From Clostridia bacterium (GTDB lineage Bacteria > Bacillota > Clostridia > Oscillospirales > Acutalibacteraceae): 64,000 bases of DNA. The notes below the pieces were generated by a model. The model saw nothing but the letters and a program-made list of their open reading frames with translations, was not told the DNA's origin and did not search any database. The translations under genes were made by a program, and so were the position numbers. The first letter of the stretch is position 1, and each line of letters opens with the position of its first letter. Shown piece after piece: positions 52,244 to 60,734 of this stretch. Where the stretch lies: contig JAFTUG010000002.1 of assembly GCA_017466365.1 (NCBI GenBank), positions 62,001 to 126,000 on the forward strand, given 5' to 3'.

Positions 52244-52247
52244 AAAA

Positions 52248-53447
52248 GTGAACTTTTCTTCAGAAAAAACAACGGAAATTCAGCGCAGAATAAAAGATTT
52301 TTTCGTTTATCTGTTTTCTGCATTGTTAATCGGAGCGGCATGCGGAATAATCGGTGCTTTATTTGCAAAGAGCATTGGATTTGTGACCGGATTAAGAGAA
52401 ACAAACGATTTTATTATTTATCTGCTGCCCCTCGGCGGTCTTGTTTCGGTTGCTCTCTATAAGCTGACAAAAACAGAGGGGATAGGCACTTTAAGGGTGC
52501 TTGAAAGCGCAAGGGGAGAGTCAAAAACTCCAATTTTGCTTTTGCCGGTTATTTTTGCGGCATCGGTAATAACTCATCTTTTCGGCGGCTCCGCAGGCAA
52601 AGAAGGCGCGGCGCTTCAAATCGGAGGAGCTGTTGCACAGTCCGTTGCTGTCATTACCCGTGCAGATGAGAAAAAGCGCTCTGTTTATACTGTTTGCGGT
52701 ATGGCGGCATTGTTTTCTGCGGTTTTCGGCACACCCGTCGGAGCATGTATTTTTGCTCTCGAGGTTGTGTTTACGGGAAAGGTTATTTCTTTTGCGGTGC
52801 TTCCCGTTTTTGTTTCAAGCATAGTTGCCCATATTATTTCGGTTGCATTCGGAGTATCACCGGAAAGATTTGAAATCTCTCACGTCCCCGATTTCGGAAT
52901 TGAGATATTGCTGAAAACCTTTGCGGTTGCAATTATCGTTGCTGCCGTGAGTGCTGCTTTTTGCTTTTTGCTTCACAGAGGCGAGAATCTTTTTGAAAAG
53001 TTGATTAAGAATTCTTTTATCAGAATTTTTGCGGGTGGCTGCATAATTGTTGTTCTTACCCTTGTTTTCGGCACAGATTATAACGGCGGCGGAATTGCGG
53101 TTATTGAACGTATTTTTGAAGAAGGCAATGCTCTGCCCCAAGCGTTTTTGCTGAAAATTATTTTTACGGTAATAACCGTTTCGGCAGGCTACAGAGGCGG
53201 AGAAATCGTTCCTTCGCTTTTCATCGGTTCAACTCTCGGTGCTGTTTTATCTCCGCTTTTGGGAATGCCGACAGAATTCGGTGCTGCGGTCGGAATGATT
53301 GCGTTTTTCAGCGGAGCCACAAACTGTCCTTTAGCGGCGGCGGTTTTGAGCACAGAGCTTTTCGGCACGGACGGGTTTGTTCTTTTTGTTGCGTCTGCCT
53401 TTGCGGCACGGGCTTTTTCATGGAAAATTAATCTCTATAACAGATAA
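52248..53447 (+). CDS. CLC-family anion channel/antiporter, possibly fluoride-type
   Basis: A 399-residue membrane protein with about ten hydrophobic helices. The anion-path motif reads GGSAGKEGAALQIGG (family GREGP), keeping the gating Glu but not the Pro. GTPVGACIFALEV and GGEIVPSLFIGS are the other filter segments. The loss of Pro and of a GSGIP motif resembles the CLC-F fluoride/proton antiporters more than chloride transporters; this is an inference. There is no fluoride riboswitch upstream, and it is cotranscribed with the lipase. It starts with GTG after AAGGTG overlapping the lipase stop. Confidence 0.85.
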   Translation: MNFSSEKTTEIQRRIKDFFVYLFSALLIGAACGIIGALFAKSIGFVTGLRETNDFIIYLLPLGGLVSVALYKLTKTEGIGTLRVLESARGESKTPILLLPVIFAASVITHLFGGSAGKEGAALQIGGAVAQSVAVITRADEKKRSVYTVCGMAALFSAVFGTPVGACIFALEVVFTGKVISFAVLPVFVSSIVAHIISVAFGVSPERFEISHVPDFGIEILLKTFAVAIIVAAVSAAFCFLLHRGENLFEKLIKNSFIRIFAGGCIIVVLTLVFGTDYNGGGIAVIERIFEEGNALPQAFLLKIIFTVITVSAGYRGGEIVPSLFIGSTLGAVLSPLLGMPTEFGAAVGMIAFFSGATNCPLAAAVLSTELFGTDGFVLFVASAFAARAFSWKINLYNR

Positions 53448-53452
53448 TTGTT

Positions 53453-53486
53453 CAGCCTTGTTTCTTTTGAAATAAGGCTGTTTTTT
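53453..53486 (+). terminator. Terminator after the CLC gene
   Basis: CAGCCTT (53453-53459) pairs with AAGGCTG (53474-53480), with the inner TTTC/GAAA extending the stem, followed by TTTTTT. Confidence 0.85.
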
Positions 53487-53487
53487 C

Positions 53488-53516
53488 TTGACACTTTTTA
53501 CGTTTTAAGTTATCTT
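53488..53516 (+). promoter_or_regulatory. Promoter of the ADP-ribosylglycohydrolase gene
   Basis: TTGACA (53488-53493), 17 nt, TATCTT (53511-53516). The -35 box begins immediately after the terminator T-run. Confidence 0.65.
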
Positions 53517-53534
53517 ATTTTCAGAGGTGATTTG

Positions 53535-54908
53535 ATGTTCGCAAAAGTATATAATCAGGAAATAAAAATTGATTACAACAACGTTGATGCGCTCAACAGC
53601 TATCATTCCGATTTAATGAAGGAATATGTTCAGTGTATAGAAGAGGGGCTTGATATTGAAAAATATAAGAGCCTTTTTGAAGCCGTTTCGGAGATGCAGA
53701 ACGGTGAATATAAAAAACGCATGAGCGATGTCATATATGAAATGGTCATAAACGCAAAAATGCAGAAGGATTATAAGTATAACGAACCCTCAATGCTTAA
53801 GGAAATCAAAGCATTAAGAGTTTCTTATGATTTTGAAAAGAAAATGCCTGATGCCGAAACTCTGCGCAAAAAGCTTCTCGGTGCATGGACGGGAAGAGCG
53901 GTCGGCTGCCTTCTCGGCAAACCGATAGAATGCATACGAAGCGACGAGCTTATTCCGCTTCTTAAAGAAACGGGCAATTATCCCATGCACAGATATATTT
54001 TAAGCACTGATATTACGGATGAGGTTTGCTCACACTATAAATTCGGTCTTAAGAATAAGCCTTATGCAGATACCGTTGACGGAATGCCCGTTGATGATGA
54101 TACGAATTATGTTGCGCTTGCACAGAAAATTATTGAGGATTACGGCAGAGATTTTGAGTCCGAAGATGTTGCAACGGCATGGATGAAATATCAGTCTGTT
54201 TTTTCTTATTTCACCGCCGAAAGAACCGCTTTTGTTAACTTTATCAACTGCATTGAACCGCCTGCATCGGCTATGTATAAAAATGTTGCCCGTGAATGGA
54301 TAGGCGCGCAGATAAGAGGGGATTATTTCGGATATATTAATCCCGGAAATCCCGAGAAAGCCGCCGAAATGGCATTTACCGATGCAAGAATATCCCATGT
54401 TAAAAACGGAGTTTACGGCGAAATGTTTGCATCGGCAATGATTTCTTGCGCCGCAGTAACCGATAATATCGATGATATTATTCTCGGCGGTCTTGCGCAG
54501 ATTCCGTCAACATCTCGTCTTTATGAAGCGGTTATGAAGATTTACAACGGATATAAAAACGGAGTTACCGTTGATGAATGCTTCAATGTTATTCATGCCG
54601 CTTATGATGAGCATACCGACCACGGCTGGTGCCACACGATTTCCAACGCTATGATAGTTACAGCAGCGCTTCTTTACGGCGAAGGCGATTTCGGAAAGTC
54701 AATCTGCATTGCCGTCGGAATGGCATTTGATACGGACTGCAACGGTGCAACCGTCGGCTCTGTGCTCGGCATGAGAAACACAATCGACGGCATTGATGAT
54801 TACTGGAAAAAGCCGATTAACGGCAAAATCCATACCTCGATTTTCGGCGTCGGTACGGTTGATATCGAAAAAGCGGTTGACAAAACAATTGAGCATATAA
54901 ATCTGTAA
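53535..54908 (+). CDS. ADP-ribosylglycohydrolase-family protein
   Basis: A 457-residue protein. The first 110 residues are an extra helical region. Then the DraG/ARH fold starts at LRKKLLGAWTGRAVGCLLGKPIE, with the metal-binding motifs VDDDTNYVALA and FDTDCNGATVGSVLG. Family members remove ADP-ribose from proteins, but many bacterial ones sit in carbohydrate loci and may hydrolyse other N-glycosidic bonds. The neighbourhood (GHL6, lipase) favours a catabolic role over nitrogenase control. The frame extends to 53448 through the terminator, so the ATG at 53535 with GAGGTG is used. Confidence 0.87.
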   Translation: MFAKVYNQEIKIDYNNVDALNSYHSDLMKEYVQCIEEGLDIEKYKSLFEAVSEMQNGEYKKRMSDVIYEMVINAKMQKDYKYNEPSMLKEIKALRVSYDFEKKMPDAETLRKKLLGAWTGRAVGCLLGKPIECIRSDELIPLLKETGNYPMHRYILSTDITDEVCSHYKFGLKNKPYADTVDGMPVDDDTNYVALAQKIIEDYGRDFESEDVATAWMKYQSVFSYFTAERTAFVNFINCIEPPASAMYKNVAREWIGAQIRGDYFGYINPGNPEKAAEMAFTDARISHVKNGVYGEMFASAMISCAAVTDNIDDIILGGLAQIPSTSRLYEAVMKIYNGYKNGVTVDECFNVIHAAYDEHTDHGWCHTISNAMIVTAALLYGEGDFGKSICIAVGMAFDTDCNGATVGSVLGMRNTIDGIDDYWKKPINGKIHTSIFGVGTVDIEKAVDKTIEHINL

Positions 54909-54927
54909 TTATTGTGTTTGTCATGTA

Positions 54928-54956
54928 TTGACGAAAAAACAAAATGTTGTTATAAT
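54928..54956 (+). promoter_or_regulatory. Sigma-A promoter of glnA
   Basis: TTGACG (54928-54933), 17 nt, TATAAT (54951-54956). The 33 nt to the start leaves no room for a glutamine riboswitch. Confidence 0.82.
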
Positions 54957-54989
54957 TCAAAATGAAAAATTTTGCAAGGAGTGATTCCA

Positions 54990-56414
54990 ATGGCAAAGAG
55001 CATTCAGGATATCCTGAACATAATCAAAGAAAATGACATTAAAATGGTTGACTTCAAGATGGTGGACATCAACGGTCAGTACCGTCATGTTACTATTCCC
55101 GCAGAAAACTTTTCTGAGGATACAATGAAGAGCGGTATCGGATTTGATGCTTCAAACTACGGCTATGCAGTAGTTGAAAAGAGCGACATGGTGTTTATTC
55201 CCGACCCCGATACTGCAGTAATTGACCCCTTCTGCGATATTCCCACTCTGTCAATGACCGGTAACGCAATGATTATCGATTCTCCCGAAAACCGTCCTCT
55301 CGCACAGTATCCGAGAAACATCATCAAGGCAGCCGTTGAATATATGAAAAACAGCGGTGTTGCCGATGAAATGAAGATTCTTCCCGAATTTGAGTTTTAT
55401 CTTTTCGACGATGTAAGATGGAGCGTTGAAGGAAAGCATATCGGCGCAACCGTAGATGCAAGCCAGTCCTATTGGAATTCCAATAACGACGGTCTCGGTG
55501 TTATTGTTGCAAAGCAGAAGAATTATCATATCGCAAAGCCTTTTGATACTTCTTATGAATGCCGCAGCGAAATGTGCATGCATATGAAAGATGCAGGCAT
55601 TGAAATTAACTATCATCATCCCGAAGTTGCTGCATCGGGTCAGTATGAAATTGAACCCCAGCTCGGCGAAGTTGTTCATATGGCAGATGCTTCAATGATG
55701 ATTAAATATATCATCCATAATACAGCTCTTAAATACGGTAAGACTGCTACCTTTATGCCCAAGCCTATTTACGGTGAAGCAGGCAGCGGTATGCATGTTC
55801 ATATGCTCCTTTTCAAGGATGGCGAACCCGTGTTCTCGGACGATAACGGTTATTCACATTTGAGTGAAACAGCTCATTATTTCATGGGCGGTCTCCTCAA
55901 GCATATCGGCGCTCTCTGTGCTATCACAAACCCCAGCACCAACTCGTTCAAGCGCCTTATTCCCGGATTTGAAGCTCCCGTAACCGTTGGCTATGCAACC
56001 TCAAACAGAAGTGCGGTTATCCGTATTCCTGCTTATGCAAAGAGCCCCGATAAGCGCAGATTCGAGCTTCGTAACCCCGATGCAACCTGCAATCCTTATT
56101 TCTGCTATGCGGCAATTCTTATGGCAGGTCTTGACGGCGTTAAGAATAAGATTGATCCCCATGCAAACGGTTGGGGTCCCTACGATGTAAACCTTTATCA
56201 TCTTCCCGAAGAGGAAAAGGCAAAGCTCCAGCATCTTCCCGTATGCCTTGAAGATGCTCTTGATGCTCTTGAAGCAGATAACGCATTCCTTACCGAAGGT
56301 GGAGTATTCCCCGCAGAGCTTATTGCAAACTTCATCAAGTCAAAGCGTGAAGAATGCCGTCAGCTTTCCGCAATTCCTCACCCTGCAGAGTTTGATAAAT
56401 ATTATAATCTTTAA
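54990..56414 (+). CDS. glnA: Glutamine synthetase, type I
   Basis: ATP-dependent ligation of ammonia to glutamate, as a cytoplasmic dodecamer. The 474 residues show the beta-grasp start MVDFKMVDINGQYRHVTIP, the metal motif LPEFEFYLFDD, GQYEIEPQ, the ATP segment GEAGSGMHVHMLLF, NPSTNSFKRLIPGFEAP and RIPAYAKSPDKRRFELRNPD. A Tyr is present in NLYHLPEEEKA where E. coli is adenylylated, but such modification is not known in Clostridia. The start at 54990 (MAKSIQD) has AAGGAGTG; the upstream ATG at 54972 overlaps it. Monocistronic with its own promoter and terminator. Confidence 0.96.
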   Translation: MAKSIQDILNIIKENDIKMVDFKMVDINGQYRHVTIPAENFSEDTMKSGIGFDASNYGYAVVEKSDMVFIPDPDTAVIDPFCDIPTLSMTGNAMIIDSPENRPLAQYPRNIIKAAVEYMKNSGVADEMKILPEFEFYLFDDVRWSVEGKHIGATVDASQSYWNSNNDGLGVIVAKQKNYHIAKPFDTSYECRSEMCMHMKDAGIEINYHHPEVAASGQYEIEPQLGEVVHMADASMMIKYIIHNTALKYGKTATFMPKPIYGEAGSGMHVHMLLFKDGEPVFSDDNGYSHLSETAHYFMGGLLKHIGALCAITNPSTNSFKRLIPGFEAPVTVGYATSNRSAVIRIPAYAKSPDKRRFELRNPDATCNPYFCYAAILMAGLDGVKNKIDPHANGWGPYDVNLYHLPEEEKAKLQHLPVCLEDALDALEADNAFLTEGGVFPAELIANFIKSKREECRQLSAIPHPAEFDKYYNL

Positions 56415-56420
56415 AAAAAT

Positions 56421-56450
56421 AAAATCACCGAGGCTTGCTTCGGTGATTTT
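56421..56450 (+). terminator. Terminator of glnA
   Basis: AAAATCACCGA (56421-56431) pairs perfectly with TCGGTGATTTT (56440-56450) around an 8 nt loop, with the T-run continuing to 56451. Confidence 0.9.
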
Positions 56451-56529
56451 TGTATCTGAAACATCTTGAATAATTATTCGATTTGTGCTTTAATTCTAAT
56501 ATAGACGCTTTTTGAAGAAGGTGTATAAA

Positions 56530-56955
56530 ATGAAAAAATATAACAGAGGGATAACTACGGGAGTTTTTGATCTGTTTCATGTCGGTCATCTCAATTTGCT
56601 TGAGAGGTGCAAAGAACATTGCGATTATCTTATTGTTGCTGTTTGCGATGATGATTATGTCAAAAATATAAAGCATAAAGAACCTGTTTTTTCTCTTGAG
56701 GAAAGAGTCCGAATTATAAGTGCGTTAAAATGTGTTGATGAAACTGTTGTTGTTTCTTATGAAGAAGTAGATGATAAGATGTTATTGTTGGAGAAGCATA
56801 ATTTTGATGTGCTGTTTTCGGGTGATGATTGGAAAGGTTCTGAAAGATATAAGAAAACAGAAGAACAGTTTGCAAAAGTCGGCGCAGCTATAGAATATCT
56901 GCCTTATACACAAGGCGTTTCTACAACGCAGATAAAAGAAAGTTTGAAAAAGTGA
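56530..56955 (+). CDS. Cytidylyltransferase-family protein (TagD-like)
   Basis: A 141-residue nucleotidyltransferase, close in size to glycerol-3-phosphate cytidylyltransferase. It shows GVFDLFHVGHLNLLERCKE with the HxGH motif, the substrate Lys segment YVKNIKHKEPVF, LEERVRIISAL and the C-terminal GVSTTQIKESL with the STT signature. It should activate glycerol phosphate, choline phosphate or a similar alcohol phosphate as the CDP derivative. It leads an AT-rich operon containing two LicD genes, whose substrates are such activated groups. The ATG at 56530 is chosen over an upstream TTG because of the AGAAGGTG spacing. Confidence 0.88.
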   Translation: MKKYNRGITTGVFDLFHVGHLNLLERCKEHCDYLIVAVCDDDYVKNIKHKEPVFSLEERVRIISALKCVDETVVVSYEEVDDKMLLLEKHNFDVLFSGDDWKGSERYKKTEEQFAKVGAAIEYLPYTQGVSTTQIKESLKK

Positions 56956-56967
56956 GTTGAAACCGTA

Positions 56968-57792
56968 ATGGATAATACACTCTTGAAGGATTTACAAAAA
57001 GTTGAGCTTGAAATACTGCTTGAAGTTGACAGAGTATGTAAAAAGCATAATATAAAATATTTTCTGGTTTCAGGTACATTGTTGGGTGCGATAAGGCACA
57101 AAGGCTTTATACCATGGGATGATGATATAGATATCTGCATGCCGATTAAGGATTACAGGAAATTTTGCAAAGTCTGTAAGAAAGAACTTGACAAAAAATA
57201 CTTTCTTCAGAATTACGAAACTGATTTAACAAGCATGCTGTTTACAAAAATCAGAAAAAACGGAACAACGGCAATAGAAGAAAGTCGCGAACACAGACCT
57301 TATCATCAGGGTGTCTGGATAGATATATTTCCGCTTATTGCAATTAAGAATGACGATAAGTGGATAAAAAGAGTTACGAAAACCGTTCTTTTTGCAAAAA
57401 AGATTTTGAAAAAGAAATTTGATTGGATTGAAGAACATAATAAGCTGTCATTTCTTAAAAAGATGCACAGACTGATTCCGTTATCTTTTGTCAGGTTTTT
57501 TGTGGGAATGATTCTGAAAACAGTTTGCAAAGATCATAAAAAATACGATTCCTGTTATTATATTTGGTCAAAGAAAAATTTCTATGCAAGATTCAAATCT
57601 GATTTGTTTGACGATATTACAAAGACGGAATTTGAAGGCTATATGCTTCCGGTGCCAAGCAAATGGCGTGAATATTTAACTGTTGTTTACGGGGATTATA
57701 TGAAACTTCCTCCCGTTGAAAAAAGAAACGGGGGATGTCATACAATTTCAATTATCGATTTAAATACCGATTATAAGAATTATACCAAATAA
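56968..57792 (+). CDS. LicD-family phosphotransferase (1)
   Basis: A 274-residue protein of the LicD/FKRP-like nucleotidyltransferase fold, which transfers phosphocholine or related groups from CDP donors to cell-surface glycans. The core reads LLGAIRHKGFIPWDDDIDIC with the metal-binding Asp residues, then RKNGTTAIEESREHRPYHQG, VWIDIFPL, and the C-terminal YGDYMKLPPVEKR. No membrane helix, so it acts on the cytoplasmic face. The second LicD in the same operon is clearly related and shares the order of motifs. It starts 12 nt after the cytidylyltransferase gene. Confidence 0.88.
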   Translation: MDNTLLKDLQKVELEILLEVDRVCKKHNIKYFLVSGTLLGAIRHKGFIPWDDDIDICMPIKDYRKFCKVCKKELDKKYFLQNYETDLTSMLFTKIRKNGTTAIEESREHRPYHQGVWIDIFPLIAIKNDDKWIKRVTKTVLFAKKILKKKFDWIEEHNKLSFLKKMHRLIPLSFVRFFVGMILKTVCKDHKKYDSCYYIWSKKNFYARFKSDLFDDITKTEFEGYMLPVPSKWREYLTVVYGDYMKLPPVEKRNGGCHTISIIDLNTDYKNYTK

Positions 57793-57822
57793 TAATAATC
57801 TGTTGAGTTAGGAAAATTTATT

Positions 57823-58920
57823 ATGCCTTATAAAATGAGTTTAACGAGTATCCGTGAGAGCTCAAACAGAATTAGAATTAAGGAAATAGATACGGCAAAA
57901 GGAATCGGTATGTTACTTGTTGTTTTTGCTCATGTTAACTATACTCCTTTTTTGTTGAATTATATATACTCTTTTCATATGCCGTTGTTTTTTGTTTTGT
58001 CAGGCTTCTTGTTTGATAAGGAAAAATATTCATCTTTTACGGATTTTTTAAAACGAAGATTGAAAAATCTTGTCTGCCCTTATATTCTTTTTGCTGTAAT
58101 TTCAGTTCTTTTTGAGTGTGTCATAGAGATTTACGGCAATGGTTTTTCGCTTGAAGTTGCAACAATATTTTGTGAAGGGATAACAGGCGTTTTTCTTTCA
58201 CGCGGTTCATCGGATTTTTTTAATGCTCCTCTTTGGTTTGTACTGTGTTTGCTTGCGGTAGAGATAATATATTTTTTTGTTTCAAAGCTAAAATCCGGTT
58301 TTATATTTATTGCATGTATACCGTTAGTTGTTTTAGGTTGGTTTTTAGAATCTGAATACTTTATGTTTAACAATAAATTGCTGCCTTGGAGCATAGATTC
58401 CGCTTTGTTTGCTTTGGGATTTTATGCATTGGGCAACTTGATGTCCGGCAGGGCAAAAAAGTACATTTTTTTATTATCAAAACATAAAAACAAAAATTTA
58501 ATATGTGCGGGTATAATCGTTTTGTGCTTGGCAGCAGGAATTCCTTTGGCAATGGCAAACGGCAAAGTGTCTCTCGGCTCAAAGATTTTAAATAACGGCT
58601 TCATTTTTTATGCAACCGGAATAATTGGAACTGTTTTGGTTGTTTGCGCCGGTATTATGTTAAGAAAGAGCAGATTTTTGGCTTGGTGTGGACAGAATTC
58701 ATTTTATATTATGGCGGTTCATTATCTTTGCAGGGTTTCGTTAAGGTATGTATATAAATTATTTGATATTCAGATTTATGACAAAACATCTTTAAAAGAA
58801 ACAATTTTGCCTTATTTTGTAATTTTATTTATCAGCATTTTATTTGCGTATTGTTACGAAAAGCTGAAAAAACTTTGTGTTTGTCATATATGCAGGAGAA
58901 AAAGTTGTCATCAGAATTAG
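57823..58920 (+). CDS. Acyltransferase family 3 (OafA-like) membrane protein
   Basis: A 365-residue integral membrane protein with about ten helices. The family start is RIKEIDTAKGIGMLLVVFAH, with the conserved His after VVFA, followed by FHMPLFFVLSGFLF. Later come FNAPLWFVLCLLAVE and GQNSFYIMAVHYL. Such proteins O-acetylate or otherwise acylate surface polysaccharides and peptidoglycan. Very AT-rich (hand count 13 G+C of 60 at 58261-58320). It lies between two LicD genes, so its acceptor is probably the same surface glycan. Confidence 0.88.
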   Translation: MPYKMSLTSIRESSNRIRIKEIDTAKGIGMLLVVFAHVNYTPFLLNYIYSFHMPLFFVLSGFLFDKEKYSSFTDFLKRRLKNLVCPYILFAVISVLFECVIEIYGNGFSLEVATIFCEGITGVFLSRGSSDFFNAPLWFVLCLLAVEIIYFFVSKLKSGFIFIACIPLVVLGWFLESEYFMFNNKLLPWSIDSALFALGFYALGNLMSGRAKKYIFLLSKHKNKNLICAGIIVLCLAAGIPLAMANGKVSLGSKILNNGFIFYATGIIGTVLVVCAGIMLRKSRFLAWCGQNSFYIMAVHYLCRVSLRYVYKLFDIQIYDKTSLKETILPYFVILFISILFAYCYEKLKKLCVCHICRRKSCHQN

Positions 58921-58934
58921 TTGGGAGATAGATT

Positions 58935-59774
58935 ATGGGAGAGTTTAGTTTACGGGATTTACAACACGAAGAGTTTGAGATTCTTCTTGAAATTGACCGT
59001 ATATGCAAGAAACATAATATAAAATATTTTCTTAATGCGGGTACTCTTTTAGGTGCAGTACGGCATAAAGGGTTTATACCGTGGGATGACGACATAGATA
59101 TTTGCATGCCGCTTAAAGATTACAAGAAATTTAAAAAGATTTCAAAAAAAGAATTAAATGAGTCTTATTTTCTGCAAAGCTATGATACCGATTTAACAAG
59201 TATCTGGTATACTAAAGTGAGAAAAAACGGAACAACTGCAATAGAAACAGGTGGCTCTGATAAACCTTTCCATCAAGGTATATGGGTTGATGTGTTTCCG
59301 TTAATAGGTGTTAAAGATGATCCGCATTGGCTAAAATCCATTGCTGCAAGAGCTGCGTTTGCTAAAAAGCTTCTGTCAATAAAGAATAGTTATATTTCCG
59401 AAAGCAAAAATTTGTCCGTCCTAAAAAAACTGCATAAATTTGTACCGTTAGAAGCACTTCGCCTTTTTGCAAAAATGGTATACATGACAACTTTTAAGAG
59501 CCATGAAAATTATGAGTTTTGTTACTGCCTTTGGGCTCAAAAGAAATTCAAAGCAAAATATAAATCTGCACTTTTCAATGAATCATGTGAAGTGGAGTTT
59601 GAGGGATTTATGTTTCCATCGCCCAAAAACTGGGATGAATATTTAACCATAGAATATGGTGATTATATGACACCTCCTCCGCCCGAAAAAAGAAACGGCG
59701 GTTTTCACACTCTTGAGATTATAGATTTGAAAAAAGATTACAAATATTATGTAAAAAAATCTGATAAGAAGTGA
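58935..59774 (+). CDS. LicD-family phosphotransferase (2)
   Basis: A 279-residue paralogue of the first LicD gene in this operon, with the same motif order: LLGAVRHKGFIPWDDDIDIC, KVRKNGTTAIETGGSDKPFH, IWVDVFPLIG, and YGDYMTPPPPEKRNGG. Differences are concentrated in the middle and in the region after TTAIE, suggesting different acceptors or donors. The two genes are separated by the acyltransferase gene, so they are not a simple recent tandem copy. The start at 58935 lies 14 nt after the acyltransferase stop with GGGAG upstream. Confidence 0.88.
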   Translation: MGEFSLRDLQHEEFEILLEIDRICKKHNIKYFLNAGTLLGAVRHKGFIPWDDDIDICMPLKDYKKFKKISKKELNESYFLQSYDTDLTSIWYTKVRKNGTTAIETGGSDKPFHQGIWVDVFPLIGVKDDPHWLKSIAARAAFAKKLLSIKNSYISESKNLSVLKKLHKFVPLEALRLFAKMVYMTTFKSHENYEFCYCLWAQKKFKAKYKSALFNESCEVEFEGFMFPSPKNWDEYLTIEYGDYMTPPPPEKRNGGFHTLEIIDLKKDYKYYVKKSDKK

Positions 59775-59784
59775 TGGCTTGATT

Positions 59785-60699
59785 ATGACAAGAGGCTTTG
59801 TTACTTTGGCAACGGGAAACGATAAATATTATAAAATGGCAGTCAATATGCTCCGCTCTTTCCGTTTTCACAATCCCAATGCAAAAATGGCGATTCTGTG
59901 CGATAAAGAGAATGAATACACTGCGGAATTTGACGATGCCGTGGTGCTTGATAATGTTTACGGCTCATACAAGGATAAATTCCGACTTATCATCGATTCA
60001 CCGTATGACGAAAATATCTTTATTGAACCTGACTGCTTTGTTTACAGAAATCTTGACTTTTTTTGGGATATACTTTCCGACGATTCCGATTTTTCAAGCT
60101 TCGGATGGAATAAATCGCCGCTTGATATATGGTTTAAATCCGATGAATCGCAGCGGGAAATCAAAAAATATTTGCCGCAGGCAGAAGCATTTCCGCTTTT
60201 TAATCCGGGTTATTTCTTTATTCGCAAAGGTGAAAGATGTCAAAAGATGTACCGTGATTGCATGGACATTGCCGATTATATAATGAATAACCCGATTTTA
60301 AAAAATGATGCGGGATTGCTTTGTAACGGCAAGCTTCGTGATGACCCGGTTTTAAGCCTTGCAATGGAGGTAAACGGTTTTGTCTGCAATGCTAAACCCA
60401 AGATTGGAAAGTGTATTTTTTTACCTTCTAAATATTATATTAATAAAATCGATTATAAAAATGGAATACTTGATGTTACGGATAAAAATGGAAACAAATT
60501 TAAGAATTGTTCGTTGATTCATTTTTCTACAAGAAGAGCAAATGAAGAAGGCTTGTATCTTTGGCAGAATAATATAATAAAGCTTGTATCCGACGGTAAA
60601 CAAGGTTTGGTTTACAAAATTGCGGCAAGCAAGCTTGCTCTTGCATTTTGCAATATTTATATGAAACTGAAAACAAAACTAAAAAACATATTTAATTAA
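59785..60699 (+). CDS. GT-A-type glycosyltransferase, GT8-like
   Basis: A 304-residue protein opening RGFVTLATGNDKYYKMAVNM and LRSFRFHNPNAKMAILCD, the pattern of GT8 and related retaining transferases. The usual DxD is replaced by IEPDCFVYRNLDFFWDIL (EPD). FPLFNPGYFFIRKGER matches the FNxGxxxI acceptor region. Probable role: adding a sugar to the surface glycan decorated by the LicD proteins. Its G+C looks higher than that of the four genes before it. The ATG at 59785 has a weak ribosome site, so coupling to the LicD gene 10 nt upstream is likely. Confidence 0.8.
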   Translation: MTRGFVTLATGNDKYYKMAVNMLRSFRFHNPNAKMAILCDKENEYTAEFDDAVVLDNVYGSYKDKFRLIIDSPYDENIFIEPDCFVYRNLDFFWDILSDDSDFSSFGWNKSPLDIWFKSDESQREIKKYLPQAEAFPLFNPGYFFIRKGERCQKMYRDCMDIADYIMNNPILKNDAGLLCNGKLRDDPVLSLAMEVNGFVCNAKPKIGKCIFLPSKYYINKIDYKNGILDVTDKNGNKFKNCSLIHFSTRRANEEGLYLWQNNIIKLVSDGKQGLVYKIAASKLALAFCNIYMKLKTKLKNIFN

Positions 60700-60703
60700 G
60701 CAG

Positions 60704-60734
60704 AAAAGGGGCTGTAAAAAACAGCCCCTTTTTG
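60704..60734. terminator. Bidirectional terminator between glycosyltransferase and GH78 genes
   Basis: AAAAGGGGCTGT (60704-60715) pairs perfectly with ACAGCCCCTTTT (60721-60732) around AAAAA. T-runs exist on both strands, and the minus gene ends at 60735. Confidence 0.92.

Noticed and set aside
52190..52247. Fluoride riboswitch in front of the CLC gene
   Set aside because: The region is coding sequence of the lipase and lacks the conserved riboswitch core.
53448..53534. Extended N terminus for the ADP-ribosylglycohydrolase
   Set aside because: It would run through a terminator and promoter; the ATG at 53535 has GAGGTG.
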